Positions 7,482 to 14,760 of a stretch of 15,873 bases of DNA are shown piece after piece. The position numbers and the translations under genes are program-made. Source of the DNA: Nitrososphaeraceae archaeon (lineage in GTDB: Archaea; Thermoproteota; Nitrososphaeria; Nitrososphaerales; Nitrososphaeraceae); NCBI GenBank assembly GCA_025922715.1, contig JAICHH010000022.1:1-15873 (forward strand). The letters run 5' to 3'. Position 1 is the stretch's first letter; each line of letters begins with the position of its first letter. Below the pieces are notes generated by a model. It was not told the DNA's origin. It ran no database searches and saw only the letters and a program-made list of their open reading frames with translations.

Positions 7482-7618
7482 CCAAGAAACAATAATGAAT
7501 AAACTCCTTTTTCATACATTGATCCAGTATATCTTTATTTTAGTTTATTTATTTTATAGTATTTTTATTTACTAACTTGTGCACTGATTTTATTGTGATT
7601 TAACAAAATGCACCATTC

Positions 7619-7626
7619 CTTTTATA
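7619..7626 (+). promoter_or_regulatory. TATA box of the RAM gene
   Basis: CTTTTATA lies 22-29 bases before the ATG at 7648, fitting a leaderless transcript. Confidence 0.4.
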
Positions 7627-7647
7627 GATCTATTATTTGTATATGAC

Positions 7648-7884
7648 ATGTTAAGAGCATATCTTCTGATCATTTGTAATCCTGAAGTTAGGTATGAGAT
7701 TGCTAATATTATTGAAAAATTAGACAATGTTGTAAATGTTGATATTATTAATGGACCATACGATCTAGTAGTAGAAATAATATTTGACACAATGGATGAC
7801 TTGAAAGAAAAAGTTCAACATGATATTAATAATATCGATAGATTAATGTCAACTTTGACTTTAATTCGATCTGAAGATATTTAA
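7648..7884 (+). CDS. Stand-alone Lrp/AsnC ligand-binding (RAM) domain protein
   Basis: The 78-residue protein is a single RAM/AsnC_trans_reg domain (PF01037): strand LRAYLLIIC, helix VRYEIANIIEKLD, strand VNVDIINGPYDLVVEI with the GPYDL turn at 36-40 that is diagnostic of the family, helix MDDLKEKVQHDI, and a last strand STLTLIRSE. The N-terminal helix-turn-helix of full Lrp regulators (about 60-70 residues) is absent, and the upstream DNA does not encode one. Such proteins form dimers or octamers that bind amino acids or other small effectors and may work with full-length Lrp proteins; that is family knowledge. ATG at 7648 with a TATA box 25 bases upstream suggests a leaderless message. Inverted GTTAAC motifs flank the gene. 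Confidence 0.88.
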   Translation: MLRAYLLIICNPEVRYEIANIIEKLDNVVNVDIINGPYDLVVEIIFDTMDDLKEKVQHDINNIDRLMSTLTLIRSEDI

Positions 7885-8240
7885 ACATTAAATAAATAAT
7901 ACAACAAAATTAAAACATGTTACTATTGGATTTGCATTAATCACTATAAATAACATCGAGATAATATTTTAATTCAAAATTAAAATTATTTCGAATTACT
8001 GGTCTTGTAAATCATATCTCTTTATTGGTAATGATTTTTTAAAATTTTTTGTTTATTTCTTTTATTAATTTTTTTCATATAAAAATTATAAAAATTTTTG
8101 TTTTAAAGAGCAGTTAACTAAGTTAACATATGCTCAAGTTATTAATCGACCTCTCTGAAATTCATAAAGCAGATTAAGAGGGATTTCTGCATCTAATGAA
8201 TTTTATATATTAGAGAATTTAAATTATTATTTCACTCCGA
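7885..8240. other. Intergenic holding the second GTTAAC motif
   Basis: Long T-rich runs (about 8035-8105) follow the RAM gene and may terminate its transcript. The GTTAAC motif at 8113-8130 is the only other element noted. No reading frame is credible here. Confidence 0.4.
8113..8130 (-). promoter_or_regulatory. GTTAAC motif, copy downstream of the RAM gene
   Basis: GTTAACTAAGTTAACATA is the inverted partner of 7464-7481 (16 of 18 positions). It lies about 110 bases before the membrane-protein gene at 8241, so it may serve that gene rather than the RAM gene. Confidence 0.35.
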
Positions 8241-8555
8241 TTGAAATCATTAAAATTATTATTTTACTTGATTACCTCTAGAAGATATAGATATTATACT
8301 ATTGGTTCGTTTATGTTAATAACAAGTGCAATATTAAGTATATATTTAAATTTCCAAAGTTTTAACTGTCTCACGAAATTATCAGAATATTATAATTCAC
8401 CACTAGAGATTGATCCTCAAAACAATACAACTGTAGATTTGCAAAGAAATTGTTTTATAACAACTAACTCGTATGTTTTTTCAGTTTTTGGAATTATTAT
8501 TGGAGTAATAATCCTAATAATTGGATATTGGAAAAAAAGAAAAATAAATAATTAA
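8241..8555 (+). CDS. Small two-pass membrane protein, unrecognised
   Basis: The 104-residue product has a basic N-terminus (SRRYRYY at 13-19), a membrane segment at about 21-37 (IGSFMLITSAILSIYL), a loop of about 40 residues with two cysteines (C43, C71) and several N-x-T/S sites, a second membrane segment at about 78-96 (YVFSVFGIIIGVIILIIGY), and a basic tail (WKKRKINN). By the positive-inside rule both ends are cytoplasmic and the loop lies outside, where the cysteines could pair. No family is recognised. The start is TTG at 8241; no earlier in-frame ATG was used, so the start is uncertain. It is a single gene. Confidence 0.6.
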   Translation: MKSLKLLFYLITSRRYRYYTIGSFMLITSAILSIYLNFQSFNCLTKLSEYYNSPLEIDPQNNTTVDLQRNCFITTNSYVFSVFGIIIGVIILIIGYWKKRKINN

Positions 8556-8637
8556 ACTTGAATAGTAAAGGATTGCCTGGGTAAAATGATTAATAAAAAA
8601 AGTAATGAGGAAAATATTTTAATAATAATGAATAGGG

Positions 8638-8765
8638 GATTTTTATGACATCTGGATTCACATAAACACCATGAGATTCAATAATAGCCATAACTAGCCA
8701 AGATTTGCAGTTGCTAGTTATGAAACCAGTGACTATGAAAAGCCATTCAAATTTAGACTTAAAAA
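8638..8765 (+). pseudogene. Decayed FG-GAP/VCBS-like repeat fragment, copy A
   Basis: The plus strand reads MRFNNSHN, stop, PRFAVASYETSDYEKPFKF. 'F-N-N ... (D/R)FAVASY' resembles the calcium-binding core of FG-GAP/VCBS propeller repeats (DFNxDGxxDxAVANY). A stop and a lost spacing show decay. Positions 8700-8752 align with 13812-13863 at roughly 83% identity with a one-base gap. The fold assignment is tentative. The minus-strand frame over the same bases (8590-8772) is taken as its shadow. Confidence 0.35.
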
Positions 8766-8772
8766 AATTCAA

Positions 8773-9238
8773 ATTAATATTTATAATTGAATCAATGATT
8801 GTTCTATTGTATTTGATGGTATTTACATAATCGCAACTTTTGGATTCAGGAGGAACTAATTAAAAAACAATTTTTTACACTAGTTTTAAAACAGATGAAA
8901 TTTAAGTGAAAAGGAATAAAATTAAATATCTATTCAGTATTGTAATTTTCCTGGATTGTATTGTTTATTTTCGAGTTTATTTTATTTACTATTTATAATA
9001 TTATTTATAATATTCTTTTTAATTTTCTTTTCTGATTTTTTTACTAAATCTCATGGTGAATCTATTTTAGTACAAAACAATTTTTTAATCATTAAAATCA
9101 TAATTAAAATGCATGTAGTATTATGAAACTCGATCTACTCTATCAATGAAAGACATTCTTAAGCTAAGGCACTATTATTATTAATATTTTTAATAAGGAA
9201 AAAAATTTTAAATAAAGGAAATTAAAATAATATTTAAT
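8773..9238. other. Intergenic, no gene seen
   Basis: The first 90 bases may continue the decayed fragment on the left (DGIYIIATFGFRRN and a stop near 8860). The rest is A/T-rich, with a short direct repeat TTTATAATATT at about 8993-9014. AAGGAA at about 9215-9219 lies too far from the GTG at 9239 to be a normal ribosome binding site. Confidence 0.4.
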
Positions 9239-9586
9239 GTGAAATACCCTATAGTTTTTAAATCTGTAAAGATTAGTGATGAAACACATAAAAAACTTCA
9301 ATCTATTGTGAAAATGAAAGAAACCTTTGATGATGTAATAAAAAGACTATTAGATAATTATTCAAACGAAAAAGGTTCTCTTATGCGGGTATTGAAAATT
9401 CCTGGAAAGCGTAATATCGAAATAAACTTCACTAAGCAAGAGAATGACTGGACTGATAAAGATTATGATTTATTTGTTAAAAAAATATTTAGTATGGATG
9501 AAGCCAAATGGAGAGAAAATATTCTAAAAAGAATTGCCAACAATGAAGTGTGGTTTGAGGAGATATTGAGATATCGAAATGAATGA
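9239..9586 (+). CDS. VapB-like antitoxin with C-terminal extension, no toxin partner
   Basis: The 115-residue product begins with a ribbon-helix-helix region at about 8-41: KSVKISDETHKKLQSIVKMK, then ETFDDVIKRLLDNY. The pattern 'V.ISDET...L..I....ETFDDVI.RLL..Y' is that of the archaeal VapB antitoxin family (PF02697-like). Residues 50-115 form an extra, charged and Trp-containing region (ENDWTDKDYD, MDEAKWRENILKRI, EVWFEEILRY) that is likely helical and of unknown role. VapB proteins normally sit directly upstream of a PIN-domain toxin; none is found here, the following frame being unrelated. It is thus an orphan antitoxin, or a stand-alone DNA-binding regulator. The start is GTG at 9239; the ATG two bases upstream is out of frame. 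Confidence 0.7.
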   Translation: MKYPIVFKSVKISDETHKKLQSIVKMKETFDDVIKRLLDNYSNEKGSLMRVLKIPGKRNIEINFTKQENDWTDKDYDLFVKKIFSMDEAKWRENILKRIANNEVWFEEILRYRNE

Positions 9587-10336
9587 ACTATTAAGAATTT
9601 CTATTGTTTCATAGTGATTTCGATTCGATGGGAAATTGCATTTCTATAATTTGATAGGTCTATCTAAATATAAGGATTGGTTAGATGGGAAGACATCAGG
9701 CTCATGCGAGAATGGAAATAACAAACTAAAAGATTTTTGCTTTATTTTTATTGTCGATTTTATGTTGATCATTTTTATATTTTCAAAACTAGATTTGAAA
9801 GTAAACAAATATTTCCTTAACTATTACCCTTATGGGTAACAAAGATTTTCTACTATTATAGATGTGACTAAAACTGAAAGACCATTTTTTAGTTTAAAAT
9901 CAAGTATTTGGAATATTCATTAGTTGAATCACTTATCCCACTCTTTATATTTCTAATGATACAATAGTAAATCATGAAAATAGGAAATGATATCACAGCA
10001 TTAATATTTCTTCTTTCGTCTTCTATCTATCATTTGTTAAATCTTTATCAACGAATGTATAATCTATTTTTTAATATATAATGATCTACATATGATACAC
10101 TTCAATAATTCTTATCTAAGAATATCAAGAATAATTACTAAGAATATATAACAAATTTTTAGTAATATAGATGATAAAATGAGGCCCTGATTATTTTCTA
10201 TATGAAGAATAAGATAATTAATATAAACTCTTCCTAGTGATTAGAATTATTATTTAATTTCTCTCATTATCTCACATAATATAATTGTTATAAGATATTA
10301 CATTATAGATAAATATGATATAAATATTTAGTACAT
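9587..10336. other. Long intergenic stretch, no gene called
   Basis: An open frame from TTG at 9636 to 9839 encodes 67 residues (LHFYNLIGLSKYKDWLDGKT ... NKYFLNYYPYG). It has a hydrophobic middle but no family match, no good start and no ribosome binding site, so it is not called a gene. No PIN toxin gene is present downstream of the VapB-like gene. The last part (10305-10330) holds overlapping TATA-like sequences upstream of the secreted-protein gene, including TATAAATA at 10319-10326. Confidence 0.4.
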
Positions 10337-11131
10337 ATGTCGAAAGGAAACATTTTCACAATAATGGCTATGTTTGTAGCTGGAATGATTTTTTCACCAC
10401 TAGCTGCATCATCGTATCCAGATGACGATTATTTGGATCTACAAAAAGCAATTATAGACATAGATAAAAATATTATAAAAGATATTGTCTTTAAAACAAG
10501 AGGTGATATTCCTCAAGATGGTAGCGACAAAAATTTTGGGTATGGAGTTGTAACGCTAGTCAATAATAGTTCTCTGAATGTTATTGCTACCACTTCACAT
10601 CCTAAATTGGGTATAGTAGATAGTATATTACAAAAAAGTCCCACCGATCCAGTTTTCCATAACCATTATGTAATATTAGGTAATAATTCAATATGTGGAG
10701 CCAATCCAGCTGTTCAGGATCTTTCGTTCACTTCACCAGGTAAAGTCATAATTGACGGTAATAAAGCAATATTAAAGAATCTTCCAGCCTCAGCACAAGG
10801 GCAATTTAATTCAAGCGTAACGATAACTCCTGGAACAAATGTACTAATAGTAGCCTCATTCTTACTTGAATCACACTTTAATCAGCAAGGCCAATTACAA
10901 GCTGTATGTGTTGTTGACATCAAGCCGGTAGAACCTCAAGACAAAAGAACCATAATTATAGGGCAAAAAGATAAAGATTACTACAATGAACAGCCACGTA
11001 ATGACGATTACTACAATGAACAGCCACGTAATGACGATTACAATAGAGATGATGGATATAATAATGAAAATACCTATGATAGTTCATATGGTTACGAAGA
11101 AAACAGATACAATTCTTATCATCCATACTAG
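10337..11131 (+). CDS. Secreted protein with Tyr/Asn/Asp-rich C-terminal repeats
   Basis: The 264-residue product has a signal peptide at 1-25 (basic SKGN, hydrophobic IFTIMAMFVAGMIFSPLA, cut near AASS or SSYP). Residues about 30-200 form a beta-rich domain with two cysteines (in SICGANP and QAVCVVDI), which could be disulfide-bonded outside the cell. I recognise this only as a type seen in Thaumarchaeota; its function is unknown. From about 212 the protein is a low-complexity tail: the decapeptide DYYNEQPRND occurs twice in tandem (214-233), followed by more Tyr/Asn/Asp-rich sequence ending NSYHPY. The tail may bind surfaces or be post-translationally modified; this is inference. ATG at 10337 has no ribosome binding site. 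A hairpin terminator follows directly, so the gene is monocistronic. Confidence 0.8.
   Translation: MSKGNIFTIMAMFVAGMIFSPLAASSYPDDDYLDLQKAIIDIDKNIIKDIVFKTRGDIPQDGSDKNFGYGVVTLVNNSSLNVIATTSHPKLGIVDSILQKSPTDPVFHNHYVILGNNSICGANPAVQDLSFTSPGKVIIDGNKAILKNLPASAQGQFNSSVTITPGTNVLIVASFLLESHFNQQGQLQAVCVVDIKPVEPQDKRTIIIGQKDKDYYNEQPRNDDYYNEQPRNDDYNRDDGYNNENTYDSSYGYEENRYNSYHPY
10976..11035 (+). repeat. Exact 30-base tandem duplication inside a gene
   Basis: Two identical 30-base units (10976-11005 and 11006-11035) begin GATTACTACAATGAACAG and encode DYYNEQPRND twice. A third partial unit begins GATTACAAT. Exact identity implies recent slippage or selection for tail length. Confidence 0.95.
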
Positions 11132-11142
11132 ATAGTGAAAAA

Positions 11143-11179
11143 TAGAAAATAACAATTTATTTTCTAAATTCTATTTTTT
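11143..11179 (+). terminator. Hairpin terminator after the secreted-protein gene
   Basis: TAGAAAATAA (11143-11152) pairs perfectly with TTATTTTCTA (11157-11166) over a 4-base loop. A second overlapping pair, AAAAATAGAA (11138-11147) with TTCTATTTTT (11169-11178), supplies an outer or alternative stem that ends in a run of six T. It starts 12 bases after the stop codon. Confidence 0.65.
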
Positions 11180-11521
11180 AATAGTTATCAAATACCTACC
11201 CACTCATGTTCAAATCACTTAACATGTATCTTACCTATATATAATTAAGTTCTATATTATTGTAATTTTATTTTATTAACAGTTAGTTTGTCACAATTAT
11301 ATTTATAATATTCTTTTAATTAGCAGTTATTAATTTCTATTGATTACAAGAGCTAATGGTGGATTATCAATAATTGCTAATCCCAATACGAGGTTGAGAC
11401 TTGTATGTTTAGCAACGCTGTAGTTATTAGTTCCCTCTGAAGTAGTACTTATTTAATTAGTATAATAAACTTACTTTAATTATAAAAATTAATTAATTGC
11501 ATAAATTTAATATTGTATCAT
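11180..11521. other. Intergenic with a possible gene fragment
   Basis: On the minus strand, about 11456 to 11332, a frame without a start codon reads STTSEGTNNYSVAKHTSLNL then VLGLAIIDNPPLALVINRN and a stop. It is less A/T-rich than its surroundings and looks like the end of a lost gene, but no family can be named. Nothing else is seen. Confidence 0.35.
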
Positions 11522-12145
11522 TTATTTAAAATTACTATATTTTTTAGAATTGCTATCTGCTATTTTTAAAGGTTCTGGAATAAATTCATTTTTTTTAGTT
11601 AGGTTTATTATGATGTTAACTGCAGTTTCTAGACTGATTTTATGTCCTACACTGACATAGATATCTTTTTTATTATTCTTTCTAATTCTATATCCTAGAA
11701 TTTTTTTATTGTATTCTATATAATTACTTTCTAATATGGAACCACATAATAAGTTCTTTGCAACGCCTATTGTTGGTTTGTCAATTAATATACCTATATA
11801 GCAAGCTAATCCACATTTTCTTGGATGTAAGATTCCATGACCATCAATTAACAGTACATCAAATGATTTTTTCAATAACCTTAATATTTCTAGTAAAGGT
11901 TTTGCTTCTTTTAACATAAAAAGCCCTGGGATATATGGATATTTCACAATACTTTTTTCATTCGCTATCTCAATGGATTCAAGGGTATTTTTATTAACTA
12001 TTACAGCAGAACAAAAAGCATTCAACCCCTTATAAGACACATCTATACCACAAACAGTATCGACATTATTTAAATAGTCATAAGTTATAACCTTCTTAGC
12101 AAATTCCTTCTGTAGTTCAATACTTGCTGTATAATTGCCTTTCAT
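11522..12145 (-). CDS. nfi: Endonuclease V (deaminated-base repair)
   Basis: Endonuclease V cuts DNA one nucleotide 3' of a deaminated adenine (hypoxanthine), beginning its repair. The 207-residue product keeps every landmark: GIDVSYKG with the metal-binding Asp35, the YPYIPG wedge (Tyr71) that opens the duplex, Glu80 in LKEA, Asp101 in LIDGHGILHPR, Lys130 in IGVAK, and YVSVGHKISLETA. The spacings Tyr-Glu (9), Glu-Asp (21) and Asp-Lys (29) equal those of the Thermotoga enzyme as I recall it, so the enzyme is probably active. Length is close to the 220-residue norm. ATG at 12143-12145 is used; no ribosome binding site is seen. The next gene upstream (12228-12671) runs in the same direction with an 82-base gap, so joint transcription is possible. 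Confidence 0.95.
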   Translation of the reverse strand: MKGNYTASIELQKEFAKKVITYDYLNNVDTVCGIDVSYKGLNAFCSAVIVNKNTLESIEIANEKSIVKYPYIPGLFMLKEAKPLLEILRLLKKSFDVLLIDGHGILHPRKCGLACYIGILIDKPTIGVAKNLLCGSILESNYIEYNKKILGYRIRKNNKKDIYVSVGHKISLETAVNIIINLTKKNEFIPEPLKIADSNSKKYSNFK

Positions 12146-12227
12146 TTTTATTTTGTAATATAGTATGATTGCTAAATTATTTATTACAGTTTCAATAAAT
12201 TCTAAAAATAAAGTTACAAAAATAATG

Positions 12228-12671
12228 TTATACTTTTAGTTTAGCCCATTCTCTTTCTTTTATCTTTACTATGTAGATACTATGTTGAACTGCAACTATT
12301 GTATCAAAAAATGATGTTTTAGTTAAAGAATCAGACCAAATATCTTTAAAAATACGTACACCAACCAAATTAGTTAATTCATCATTACTGTACAAAAATA
12401 CAAAATTTGGAACCTGTTGATGTAATAGTAAATCTAGTTCATCACGATAACTTTCATTAACTAGTAAAAGATTTTTGATATCCTCTGAAAAATACATCAC
12501 GTTTGATGAAATAGTTAATTTATCATTCCAGACAATTGCTTCTAACCTTATGTCTTTGCTAAACCATAATGTTATGTGTAAATCAGTTGAATTATCTTCT
12601 ATTCTATTATAATGAACATCTTCATCTTTTAACCACGTTTTAATTTTATCAGCCATATTTACATATTCCAT
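12228..12671 (-). CDS. Conserved archaeal protein, DUF2299-like
   Basis: The 147-residue, soluble, alpha/beta product starts with a helix ADKIKTWLKDEDVHYNRIED, followed by strands (DLHITLWFS, LEAIVWNDKLTISSNV), a helical middle (EDIKNLLLVNESYRDELDLL), a strand 'VPNFVFLYSNDELTNLVGVR' and a C-terminal helix. The layout (N-terminal WLK.E, then paired strands, then VPNF.F) resembles the archaeal DUF2299 family (PF10061); this is a recollection and could be wrong. Such proteins resemble small chaperone or sensor folds, function unknown. The first ATG (12669-12671) is chosen because a TATA box lies 20-30 bases upstream; Met6 is an alternative. The endonuclease V gene follows on the same strand, 82 bases on. 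Confidence 0.55.
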   Translation of the reverse strand: MEYVNMADKIKTWLKDEDVHYNRIEDNSTDLHITLWFSKDIRLEAIVWNDKLTISSNVMYFSEDIKNLLLVNESYRDELDLLLHQQVPNFVFLYSNDELTNLVGVRIFKDIWSDSLTKTSFFDTIVAVQHSIYIVKIKEREWAKLKV

Positions 12672-12690
12672 AAGATTTATGTAAACTGAT

Positions 12691-12700
12691 TAAATATTTA
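12691..12700 (-). promoter_or_regulatory. TATA box of the DUF2299-like gene
   Basis: TAAATATTTA lies 20-29 bases before the ATG at 12671 on the minus strand, the spacing of a leaderless archaeal promoter. It may also serve the downstream endonuclease V gene. Confidence 0.4.
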
Positions 12701-13086
12701 GATGTATGCTAACTTGGTGAAATATAATACATAATTTGATTAACGCTATGCGAATGGAGAGATGCATGTAAAACTACGTACATAACAAAACCTAAAGAAA
12801 ATGTATGGGCAAATAATAATATTAAATTTTACCTGAAAAAATAGATAAAATAATAAAAATTTAAGTAAAAAAAATTTTGAATTTGTGTTTAGAAATGAAA
12901 ATTATTATCATTAACACCAAGATTATAGATATTATAGTTATTAATCAATAACCATTAATCCATCGTTTCAGGAAAAGTACATAATACAATCTATCAAATT
13001 TTATTTTAAAATTTCATTAATTATTTGCATTAACTATGTACTACTTAACTACCTATGTTTTAATTATTATATTCTAAAGGGGGATT
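12701..13086. other. Intergenic, no gene seen
   Basis: Nearly 390 A/T-rich bases without a credible frame. A small inverted repeat (GTTATTAATCAATAAC, near 12938-12953) is noted but is weak and not linked to a gene. Confidence 0.4.
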
Positions 13087-13686
13087 TTATTTATTGAAAT
13101 TTTTTTTCATTTTTCTTGTCTTTAATGCATGACATATTGGACATAAAGCTTGACAGTTATTGTAATCATTATTGGATCTGTCATTGTCTATATGGTCAAA
13201 GTCATATACACTCAAGAATTTCTTACAACCAGCACATTTGTAATTTTGTTTTTTTAAAATTTGACCTTTAATTTCGCTACTAAAGTACTGGCGAATTGCA
13301 AATCTTTTTCTTGATTTTATAAGAAAATATAACAATCCAAATCCAATTAAAAATGAACTAAATAAAATATATTTATTAAATATAAAATTATTATTGTCAT
13401 CTATATAACTCTCACCGAAAACAAACATAACAATTTGACCTGTAAATATTATTCCCATTGCAAATTTTAAATTTAAACTTTTTTCACGTTTGAACCACCA
13501 TAAGAGTATTAATACTCCAATAAACCATAATAATATCGAAAGAAAAACAAAATCTTGATTTTTTAAGGATATTATAAGCAGAGGGGTAGCAATTATTGCA
13601 AGGATAATTCCAAAAATTCCTATTATCCCTCTTTGACTGCTCCTCATTTTTTTAGATGAAAGGGAATAGGTATAATAACTTACCAT
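13087..13686 (-). CDS. Four-pass membrane protein with C-terminal HNH nuclease domain
   Basis: The 199-residue product has four hydrophobic segments at about 21-41, 47-64, 74-91 and 105-123, then a basic linker (KSRKRFAIRQYFSSEIK) and a cytoplasmic HNH domain at about 145-192. The HNH core is complete: C151-A-G-C154, DFDHID with His165, Asn177 in NNCQALC, C182-x-x-C185 and His186, the two CxxC pairs forming the structural zinc site as in McrA/HNH_5-type domains. HNH enzymes cut DNA with one metal ion. Here the nuclease would sit at the inner face of the membrane. Roles could include defence against incoming DNA, DNA uptake or abortive suicide; none is shown by the sequence. No partner gene is close: the upstream neighbours are fragments. 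The first ATG (13684-13686) is used. Confidence 0.85.
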   Translation of the reverse strand: MVSYYTYSLSSKKMRSSQRGIIGIFGIILAIIATPLLIISLKNQDFVFLSILLWFIGVLILLWWFKREKSLNLKFAMGIIFTGQIVMFVFGESYIDDNNNFIFNKYILFSSFLIGFGLLYFLIKSRKRFAIRQYFSSEIKGQILKKQNYKCAGCKKFLSVYDFDHIDNDRSNNDYNNCQALCPICHALKTRKMKKNFNK

Positions 13687-13797
13687 TGTGAAATAGTTCT
13701 TTATTCTTTAAGTTAAATTGTTAAGGCATACATACATTTTGAAATTTGTTGTAGATTACATTACAAATGGTATATCATTATCCTGAAACTTTCTTGA

Positions 13798-13929
13798 ATA
13801 GTAATAAAGTGCAAGATTGCAGTTGCTAATTGTGAAATCAATGACCTTGAAAAATCATTCAAAGTTTCAGTATTGCCAAAATACTCCGTCTATATAAAAA
13901 AAGAAGAGTTAAAATGCAAACAGACCTAA
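13798..13929 (+). pseudogene. Decayed FG-GAP/VCBS-like repeat fragment, copy B
   Basis: The open stretch reads IVIKCKIAVANCEINDLEKS, then FKVSVLPKYSVYIKKEELKC to a stop at 13927-13929, without a start codon. Its DNA (13812-13863) aligns with copy A at 8700-8752 at about 83% identity. 'KIAVAN' again matches the strand after the calcium loop in FG-GAP/VCBS repeats. Both copies look like leftovers of one exported propeller-protein family; the assignment is tentative. Confidence 0.35.
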
Positions 13930-14084
13930 CCTTTGACTGGGTTAATTCAACTAAACTCAAAGATTGGATAAATATCTTATCCTCTTTTCCTACTAAAAAT
14001 ACTAAACTAAACCATATTGAGAATATTGCTTATTGGCTTAAAACTGGAGTTGAAATTTATATGAGGGCTAGGTATAGGGTCTGA
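13914..14084 (+). CDS. Possible 56-residue protein, unrecognised
   Basis: ATG at 13914 opens a frame starting MQTDLTFDWVNSTKLKDWIN and ending GVEIYMRARYRV, stop at 14082-14084. The product has four tryptophan/tyrosine-rich amphipathic turns and a basic end. AAGAAGAG at 13901-13908, six bases before the ATG, could serve as a weak ribosome binding site. It overlaps the end of the preceding fragment by 16 bases in another frame, so it could also be a frameshifted continuation of that decayed gene. No family match. Confidence 0.3.
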   Translation: MQTDLTFDWVNSTKLKDWINILSSFPTKNTKLNHIENIAYWLKTGVEIYMRARYRV

Positions 14085-14149
14085 ATTATATTAAAATAGA
14101 TCAACATATGTATATCTCTACTATTAATGAATCATCATTTTTTATTTAC

Positions 14150-14587
14150 TTATTGTATCCAACCTAATTGTCTCATTAATCCTACCAAATCATAAAATAG
14201 TCTCTCTTCCATTATTTGTCCATTCTTCCAATGTGCTACTGTGCAGAATTCTATATGAAATTTTTTATTGGTTGGAGGAATAGTTTTTCCATTTTCACCA
14301 ACCATTGGATTTGTATGTGTACCACTGAAATTAGCAATTGAACAAGTCCAATCCTCCTGACCAAAAAGTACAAGATATGGATCGTTTTCAACACGATTAT
14401 CTGGGAATGTATTAAAAAATATTTCGGCTTCTTTTTTATGTTTATGAATTCCTCTAGTAGGTTCAGATTGACCTGGCCAATACACATTAACATCATTAGT
14501 ATGAAGTTTATTGAAAGTATACCAATCTCTCGAATTCCATGCATCATCCAAGATTTTCATCAAATGCATATTTTCTTCAGTAGTCAT
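14150..14587 (-). CDS. SnoaL-like polyketide cyclase / ester cyclase family protein
   Basis: The 145-residue protein has the NTF2-like cone fold of the SnoaL family (PF07366): N-terminal helix ENMHLMKILDDAWNSRDWYT, then F.K.H..DV.VYWPGQ.EPTRGI with the 'G...' turn, a helix HKHKKEAEIFFNTFPDNRV, and strands 'WTCSIANFSGTHTN', 'KKFHIEFCTVAHWKNGQI' and the C-terminal 'EERLFYDLVGLMRQLGW' typical of ester cyclases. The fold binds small hydrophobic ligands; members range from aldol cyclases to binding proteins, so the substrate is not known. Length is normal. ATG at 14585-14587 is used. It is a single gene; the frames on either strand over it are shadows. Confidence 0.85.
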   Translation of the reverse strand: MTTEENMHLMKILDDAWNSRDWYTFNKLHTNDVNVYWPGQSEPTRGIHKHKKEAEIFFNTFPDNRVENDPYLVLFGQEDWTCSIANFSGTHTNPMVGENGKTIPPTNKKFHIEFCTVAHWKNGQIMEERLFYDLVGLMRQLGWIQ

Positions 14588-14760
14588 AATTGTTTTACTT
14601 ATAGGCTAAAATTAAGGATTCCTAGTAAAAATAATTTGCTTATTCTTTATTGAAGAAGAATACACTAACATTTAGTAAAATTTTCATATATTGATTTTAA
14701 ATAAAATTGCTTTACCAATTTATTACTACTATCCTTAAATTTCTTAATGTATAATAGTAT

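Noticed and set aside
7590..7790. Antisense frame over the RAM gene
   Set aside because: Shadow of a well-supported Lrp/AsnC-type domain.
8590..8772. Minus-strand frame of 60 residues (MNFFKSKFEWLFIVTGFITS...)
   Set aside because: It lies antisense to a fragment whose plus-strand translation resembles a known repeat type, and has no ribosome binding site. It is more likely a shadow.
9636..9839. 67-residue frame downstream of the VapB-like gene, considered as a toxin partner
   Set aside because: It shows no PIN-domain acidic residues or pattern, has a TTG start without ribosome binding site, and a composition like the surrounding A/T-rich DNA.
14251..14653. Frames on both strands over the SnoaL-like gene
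   Set aside because: They are out-of-frame shadows of a well-supported gene and have no family features.
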